The position numbers and the translations under genes were made by a program. The notes under the pieces were generated by a model. That model was not told the DNA's origin. It did no database searches and saw only the letters and a list, made by a program, of their open reading frames with translations. From JBOFLO01 sp051657905 (GTDB lineage Bacteria > Patescibacteriota > Gracilibacteria > UBA1369), in the NCBI GenBank assembly GCA_051657905.1, contig JBOFLO010000051.1:1-8845 (forward strand): a stretch of DNA of 8,845 nucleotides, written 5' to 3'. Below are positions 4,501 through 8,845 of this stretch, one piece after another (the stretch's first letter is position 1; each line of letters begins with the position of its first letter).

Positions 4501-7428
4501 TTAACCTTCTAAAATCTTTTTAAGCCAGATAGCAGTATAAGAATTTTTAACCTTGGCCACTTCTTCTGGGGTACCTTTGGCAACTACCTGTCCCCCACCA
4601 TCACCTCCATCAGGTCCCAAGTCCAAAATATAGTCAACGGACTTGATTACATCCAAATTATGCTCAATGGTTAAGACTGTATTCCCCTTCTCTACCAATT
4701 TCTGCAAAACTTCCAGGAGCTTTTTAACATCATCGAAGTGCAAACCGGTGGTTGGCTCGTCTAAAACGTAGAGAGTTTGGCCGGTGGATTTGCGGGAAAG
4801 TTCGGTAGCGAGCTTGATACGTTGAGCTTCACCTCCGGAAAGGGTGGTAGCGGATTGGCCTAATTTAATATAGGAAAGACCAACTTGGAACAATGTATCC
4901 AGTTTTTGTTTGATATTTGGTATAGCGTCGAAGAATTCCAGAGCTTCCTCTACAGATAGCTCTAAAACGTCGGCAATATTCTTACCACGGTAAGTAACCT
5001 CCAGAGTTTCATTATTATAGCGCTTGCCCTTACATACTTCACATTGCACGTAAATGTCAGGGAGGAAATGCATTTCGATTTTCTTGATACCGTCACCCTG
5101 ACAAGCTTCGCAACGACCACCTTTTACATTGAAACTGAAACGGCCGGATTTATAACCACGAAGCTTGGCTTCGGGCGAGCCGGAGAATAATTCACGAATA
5201 TCAGTGAAAACCCCTGTATAGGTTGCTAAATTGGAGCGCGGAGTACGACCGATGGGAGATTGATCGATATTAATGATTTTATCCAAATGCTGAATACCCT
5301 CAATGCCCTCATGTTCGCCTGAAACGTTCTTGCTGCCATAAATAGCCTTGGACACCTCTTTTACTAAAATATCGTTAATAAGGGTTGATTTTCCGGATCC
5401 TGAAACCCCGGTAATAGCCATAAACAATCCCAAAGGGAATTCAGCGGTGACTTTTTTTAGATTATGTTCAGTGGCTCCGATAATTTTGAGGAATTTGCCG
5501 TTTCCTGTGCGACGTTTTTTGGGAATAGTGATTTCCATTTCGCCGGAAAGATATTTACCGGTAATAGAATTTGGGTTTTTCATTACTTCCTCAGGCGTAC
5601 CGGCGGCAATTACTTGTCCACCGTTTTTACCAGCGCCCGGACCGATGTCGAGAATATAGTCAGAGGCCAACATGGTGTCGACATCATGTTCAACCACGAT
5701 AACTGTGTTACCAAGGTCGCGTAGAGAAACAAGAGTTTTAATTAATTTGGCATTATCATTTTGATGGAGACCAATAGATGGTTCATCTAAAACGTAAATT
5801 ACACCGGATAGTTTAGAACCGATTTGCGTGGCCAAACGAATACGTTGAGCTTCACCTCCGGAAAGAGTGTTGGCGGCGCGATCCAAAGTTAGATAAGACA
5901 AACCTACATTTTCCAAAAATTGTAGACGATTATTAACTTCGGCGACAATTAAACGCGCGATTTCGGCTTTAAATGGATTTAATTTCAATTCAGCAAAGAA
6001 TTTCTGAGCTTTGCTGACGGAAATTTTTGTGAGTTCAATAATTGATAATCCGTCGATTTTAATAGCTAAAACTTCAGGCTTGAGCCTTTCACCGTTACAT
6101 GCTGGACAAAGCAAAACGCGCATATAGCGTTCGATTTTCTTACGGATGTAATCGGAATCAGTTTCGTGATAGCGTCTTTCCAAATTAGGAATAACACCTT
6201 CAAATTTGGTGTTGTATTCGCCGTTAAAGCCAGTTGATGATTCAGCGGATTTGCTGCTCATTTTTACTTTGAACTTCTGCTCTCCGGTTCCGTATAAAAC
6301 AACTTGAAGAGCTTCTTTGGTAAGTTTTTTAATCGGAGCGTTCATGGAAAAACCGTATGAAGCGGCTACTTGTTCAAGAATGCGATTGTACCAAGTTAAA
6401 TGTGAAGTAGTGGCAGACCAAGGCATGATTGCGCCTTCAGCAAGCGTTAAATTAGCATTAGGAATAACAAGTTTAGGGTCGATTTCTAATTTTGTACCAA
6501 GCCCATGACAATTCTCGCAGGCTCCTTTCGGGCTATTAAAAGAGAAAAGGCTGGGGGTGATTTCAGGAATATTTAATCCGCTTTCGGAGGCAAATTGTTC
6601 GGAGAAAAGTTGATCTTCTTTGGTGTCATGATCTTGAAGTATGAGCTGACCGCCGCCCACTTTTAGGGAAAGCTCTACCGAATCAGCTAGACGGGTGCGA
6701 TCAGGGTTGGGAACTTCCACCACATCGCCATTGGACATGGTTTTAGTTAATTTTTTGAAATTTTTAACAACCAAACGATCGACGACAATTTCAATGGAAT
6801 GTTTCTTTTTTTCCGCCAAAGCTGGAACGTCTAAAATGCTCATCACTTCGCCGTCAACACGCACACGAACGAAGCCGTCTTTTTTAATTTTTTCAAATAC
6901 TTTTTGATGAGCACCCTTTTTTCCATCAATTACAGAAGCCAATAAAAGGATTTTTTTACCTTCTGGCATATTGGCGATAATCTCAACGATTTCGCTGGCT
7001 GACTGGCGAGTTAATTCTTTGCCGGTTACTGGATCGTAGGGAGTGCCGACTTTGGCGTAGAGAAGTCTTAAATAATCATAGATTTCAGTTACAGTTCCTA
7101 CTGTGGAACGAGGGTTACGGGGAGCGCTTTTTTGATCAATAGAAATAGCCGGAGAAAGACCTTCGATAGAGTCGACTTCAGGTTTTTCGGCTAATTGCAA
7201 AAATTGGCGGGCGTAGGTGGAAAGACTTTCTACATAACGTCTTTGACCTTCCGCGTAAATGGTATCAAAAGCCAAGGAAGATTTTCCGGAACCGGATAAA
7301 CCAGTCATTACGGTTAAGCAATTCTTGGGAATTTCGACATTAATATTTTTTAAATTGTGCAAACGCGCACCTTTGACGATGATTTTATCGTGGAAATGCG
7401 GAGTGTACTTAGTTTTGCTCTTAGCCAT
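4501..7428 (-). CDS. uvrA: UvrA, excinuclease ABC subunit A
   Basis: 975 aa; E. coli UvrA is 940. It is the ATPase that, as a dimer with UvrB, scans DNA for helix-distorting lesions and loads UvrB for nucleotide excision repair. Two ABC halves are complete. First half: Walker A GLSGSGKSS 43-51, signature LSGGEAQR 522-529, Walker B VIYVLDEP 543-550. Second half: Walker A GVSGSGKST 674-682, signature 863-870, Walker B LYVLDEPT 886-893. Cysteine pairs C304/C307 and C441/C444 flank the insertion region; C773/C776 and C796/C799 form the second-half zinc module. The CPIC pair present in E. coli (Cys253/256) is missing: the aligned stretch reads FASESGLNIPEI (279-290). The gene has its own promoter and terminator and stands alone, with no uvrB or uvrC nearby. 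The ATG start gives the usual N-terminal length before KGARLHNLKNI; no Shine-Dalgarno sequence is seen. Confidence 0.98.
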   Translation of the reverse strand: MAKSKTKYTPHFHDKIIVKGARLHNLKNINVEIPKNCLTVMTGLSGSGKSSLAFDTIYAEGQRRYVESLSTYARQFLQLAEKPEVDSIEGLSPAISIDQKSAPRNPRSTVGTVTEIYDYLRLLYAKVGTPYDPVTGKELTRQSASEIVEIIANMPEGKKILLLASVIDGKKGAHQKVFEKIKKDGFVRVRVDGEVMSILDVPALAEKKKHSIEIVVDRLVVKNFKKLTKTMSNGDVVEVPNPDRTRLADSVELSLKVGGGQLILQDHDTKEDQLFSEQFASESGLNIPEITPSLFSFNSPKGACENCHGLGTKLEIDPKLVIPNANLTLAEGAIMPWSATTSHLTWYNRILEQVAASYGFSMNAPIKKLTKEALQVVLYGTGEQKFKVKMSSKSAESSTGFNGEYNTKFEGVIPNLERRYHETDSDYIRKKIERYMRVLLCPACNGERLKPEVLAIKIDGLSIIELTKISVSKAQKFFAELKLNPFKAEIARLIVAEVNNRLQFLENVGLSYLTLDRAANTLSGGEAQRIRLATQIGSKLSGVIYVLDEPSIGLHQNDNAKLIKTLVSLRDLGNTVIVVEHDVDTMLASDYILDIGPGAGKNGGQVIAAGTPEEVMKNPNSITGKYLSGEMEITIPKKRRTGNGKFLKIIGATEHNLKKVTAEFPLGLFMAITGVSGSGKSTLINDILVKEVSKAIYGSKNVSGEHEGIEGIQHLDKIINIDQSPIGRTPRSNLATYTGVFTDIRELFSGSPEAKLRGYKSGRFSFNVKGGRCEACQGDGIKKIEMHFLPDIYVQCEVCKGKRYNNETLEVTYRGKNIADVLELSVEEALEFFDAIPNIKQKLDTLFQVGLSYIKLGQSATTLSGGEAQRIKLATELSRKSTGQTLYVLDEPTTGLHFDDVKKLLEVLQKLVEKGNTVLTIEHNLDVIKSVDYILDLGPDGGDGGGQVVAKGTPEEVAKVKNSYTAIWLKKILEG

Positions 7429-7481
7429 GCGACAAAAACGAAAAATGATAAAAAGCAGAAATTGAATCTACAGCAAACAAT

Positions 7482-7510
7482 AGAATAGCACTTCGAAAAC
7501 AACCATGCAA
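7482..7510 (-). promoter_or_regulatory. Promoter of uvrA
   Basis: On the minus strand, TTGCAT (7505-7510) is separated by 17 nt from TATTCT (7482-7487), with TG one base before it (extended -10, TGCTATTCT). The predicted start is near 7475, giving a leader of about 46 nt. No LexA-type operator was recognised next to it. Confidence 0.45.
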
Positions 7511-7548
7511 TTGTTTAAAAACAGACAATTTTTAGAAACTCTTTATCT

Positions 7549-7627
7549 AACTCCAAAGCTAAATTTCCATTTTCTGAAAAAATTTGATGCTTTATTTTTC
7601 AGAAAATGGAAATTTAGCTTTGGAGTT
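7549..7627. repeat. Perfect 33-bp inverted repeat (long hairpin)
   Basis: Arms 7549-7581 and 7595-7627 are exact reverse complements over 33 bases, with a 13-nt loop. The right arm ends 4 bp from the stop codon of the protease gene (7632-7634). Neither strand has a U-run after the stem, so it is not a textbook intrinsic terminator, although it probably defines the 3' end of the protease mRNA. There are no flanking target duplications or transposase; a short palindromic mobile element cannot be excluded. Confidence 0.9.
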
Positions 7628-7631
7628 TTGA

Positions 7632-8474
7632 TTAAGTTGTTTCTATAAGACAGTAATCTTTATCCACTTGGCGGTTGTCGAAGAGATTGTTGAGGATAAT
7701 GAAGCCGCAGCCTAGGAATGGGATGATTAGGAAAGTCCAGTTCATTTCTAGGAAAATGTTGAAGAGGGCGTGCAGGCCGATGGCTGCCAATAGGCCTTGA
7801 ATGAGTTTTTCTTCACCGAATAGTTGTTCTTTGTTAATTTTGAGGGTTTTGGCGATGGTGCGGGTGAGTAGCCAGCGTTTTTGATTGTAATTTTCTTTGA
7901 GAAGAGGCTTGGCCAAGAGCGATTGACCGTAGTAATAGCCAAGAATACCGGAGAACATTAAATGAGCAAAAGTCGAGAATAGGGAGCGGAAAATGAAGGG
8001 TAAGAAAATATTTTCGGTGCCTCGAATGCTCATAATATTATAGAAATAAATGATGTTTTCGATGAAGGCGAAGCCCAGGGCGACGATGATGAAATACTCC
8101 ATTACGTCGGTGACGCTGCAAATGGTTTTTTTGTGGATTAGGCGGACAGCCTGGAATTTAGCTATTTCTTCGATAATTCCGACAATCATGAAGGTGATTA
8201 AAACGTCCAGAGGGAGTAGGGTGACGTTGGCAAAGCCGACAAAGTCATTGGCGAAGGAATCGGTATAGAGAAAGGCGTTAATCCAAGGGAAGTATTGCCA
8301 AAGATATTTGTAAGCGAGCAGTGGGGCAACGCTGATAGCGCCGGCTAGAAATAAGTGGATGACTAAGCGCTTTTGATGTGGTTGTTTAACGTAGAATAAA
8401 TACCCCCAAAATAATGCCGGTAAAACAGCGAGCAATCCTGCGATCATGAGTTTTACGAATTGGTATTCCAGCAA
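7632..8474 (-). CDS. PrsW-family intramembrane metalloprotease
   Basis: 280 aa, with about seven hydrophobic segments (near 5-29, 37-60, 82-104, 125-148, 157-185, 224-242 and 245-264). All PrsW/CAAX-protease-like motifs are present: IIEEIAKFQ with E102, E103 and K106; FAFIEN with E139 and N140; H171 in FAHLMFSG; and H235-x3-N239 in GLHALFN. These place metal and catalytic residues inside the membrane. Bacillus PrsW makes the first cut in an anti-sigma factor; the substrate here is unknown and no sigma/anti-sigma pair is in the window. The start is taken as TTG at 8474, about 35 nt from the predicted transcription start. ATG at 8447 (residue 10) is an alternative that would shorten only the region before the first membrane segment. 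Neither start has a clear Shine-Dalgarno sequence. The family is clear; the physiological role is not. Confidence 0.9.
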   Translation of the reverse strand: MLEYQFVKLMIAGLLAVLPALFWGYLFYVKQPHQKRLVIHLFLAGAISVAPLLAYKYLWQYFPWINAFLYTDSFANDFVGFANVTLLPLDVLITFMIVGIIEEIAKFQAVRLIHKKTICSVTDVMEYFIIVALGFAFIENIIYFYNIMSIRGTENIFLPFIFRSLFSTFAHLMFSGILGYYYGQSLLAKPLLKENYNQKRWLLTRTIAKTLKINKEQLFGEEKLIQGLLAAIGLHALFNIFLEMNWTFLIIPFLGCGFIILNNLFDNRQVDKDYCLIETT

Positions 8475-8515
8475 GGTTGGGGCGCGATTGGCCTGACTTA
8501 ATAAATAATTAGGTA

Positions 8516-8524
8516 ATTATAACA
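8516..8524 (-). promoter_or_regulatory. Extended -10 promoter of the PrsW-family gene
   Basis: On the minus strand, TGTTATAAT combines a perfect -10 hexamer (8516-8521) with the TGn extension. No good -35 element is seen at 16-18 nt, as is usual for extended -10 promoters. The start near 8509 leaves a leader of about 35 nt. Confidence 0.6.
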
Positions 8525-8617
8525 TATTTTGGCCTTAAGAGCTACTATTAAAAGCCGAGTTTTTTAAGGGTTTTGATTGGAAATAAGGTAAATTTTCAAA
8601 GATTTAAGAAAAAACTG

Positions 8618-8845
8618 ATGCTGCGAAAGCTGGAGTTGGAAAATTATCGAAATTATGGGCGTTTGGAATTGGAATTCCCTGATCAGTTAGGGCTGATTTA
8701 TTTGATCGGTGATAATGGACAAGGAAAAACTAATATTTTGGAGGCGATTTATATGCTGGCTTTGGCGAAGAGTTTTCGGCTGGGGCAGGATGAAAAGTTG
8801 ATCAAGTGGGATGAGGATTTTGGGAGGATTAAGGGGGATTTTGGG
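8618..8845 (+). CDS. recF: RecF, N-terminal part (3' end outside the window)
   Basis: The first 76 residues, from ATG at 8618 to the window edge. MLRKLELENYRNYGRLELEF is the typical RecF opening, followed by a Walker A, GDNGQGKTN (about residues 32-40), and ILEAIYMLALAKSFR, the segment that usually follows it in RecF. RecF is a cytoplasmic SMC-like ATPase that works with RecO and RecR to load RecA at single-strand gaps. The frame is open upstream of this ATG, but the start chosen gives the family's usual N-terminus. The gene diverges from the protease gene across a 143-bp gap. Its own promoter is not clear; TACTAT at 8543-8548 is a weak -10 candidate. The rest of the protein (typically about 350-370 aa) should lie to the right. 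Confidence 0.93.
   Translation, partial: MLRKLELENYRNYGRLELEFPDQLGLIYLIGDNGQGKTNILEAIYMLALAKSFRLGQDEKLIKWDEDFGRIKGDFG

Noticed and set aside
5348..5724. Plus-strand open frames inside uvrA.
   Set aside because: They are antisense to the conserved UvrA coding sequence; their translations show no domain and carry compositional echoes of the other strand.
4817..5865. An exact 26-base repeat inside uvrA (4817-4842 and 5840-5865).
   Set aside because: Both copies encode the ABC signature LSGGEAQRI of the two homologous halves; the repeat reflects domain duplication and strong protein constraint.
7509..7530. AATTGT...ACAATT inverted repeat upstream of the uvrA promoter.
   Set aside because: Only 6 bp of perfect pairing in A+T-rich sequence; too short to distinguish from chance.
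7660..7668. TTATCCACT, one mismatch from a DnaA box.
   Set aside because: It is a single copy within the 3' end of the protease coding sequence, encoding part of VDKD; most likely chance.
1..8845. Possible UGA-as-glycine recoding, known in some candidate-phyla lineages.
   Set aside because: Conserved glycines of UvrA, RecF and the protease are all read without in-frame TGA, and the TGA at 3681-3683 ends its gene in a normal position.

Overview
The window is bacterial and uses the standard genetic code: the long frames end at ordinary TAA, TAG and TGA stops. It looks like AT-leaning chromosomal DNA (about 40% G+C by eye) with compact, mostly co-oriented genes. Strong Shine-Dalgarno sequences are rare, and the large secreted proteins have no recognisable named domain. 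Together with a PrsW-type protease and a UvrA that is only moderately similar to model proteins, this suggests a candidate-phyla (CPR/Patescibacteria) genome, possibly a Peregrinibacteria-like lineage. That placement is an impression, not a demonstration.

Layout. (1) 1-3337, plus strand: a tight operon of three genes, the first cut by the window edge. The second and third encode exported, cysteine-containing proteins of unknown function (608 and 395 aa). They share a C-terminal signature, P-x-M-x5-C-x8-C. A 28-bp hairpin overlaps the stop codon of the third gene. (2) 3490-4073, minus strand: a two-gene regulatory-looking unit. It holds an excisionase/MerR-like helix-turn-helix protein and a 59-aa CxxC...CxxC zinc-ribbon protein, followed by a G+C-rich terminator hairpin. 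Two identical TAATTAATTA palindromes flank the predicted transcription start of the helix-turn-helix gene. (3) 4074-4500: a very A+T-rich, gene-free stretch with a duplicated 22-bp repeat. Each copy is followed by a match to the DnaA-box consensus, and TATTAAA is reiterated between them; the whole looks origin-like or operator-like. (4) 4501-7428, minus strand: uvrA, the damage-recognition ATPase of nucleotide excision repair. It has its own promoter and terminator but lacks one conserved cysteine pair. (5) 7549-7627: a perfect 33-bp inverted repeat between uvrA and the next gene. (6) 7632-8474, minus strand: a PrsW-family intramembrane metalloprotease with a TTG start and an extended -10 promoter. 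(7) 8618-8845, plus strand: the start of recF, running off the window edge.

How the parts relate. uvrA and recF are both DNA-repair genes but sit in separate transcription units. The secreted-protein operon is converging on the helix-turn-helix/zinc-ribbon unit, and the region between them holds two hairpins that can terminate both. Three minus-strand genes have TGn extended -10 promoters, two of them with a spaced -35 element. No tRNA, rRNA, CRISPR array or transposase was found. The most unusual features are the paired cysteine-tailed secreted proteins, the origin-like AT-rich block, and the two long perfect hairpins placed at stop codons.
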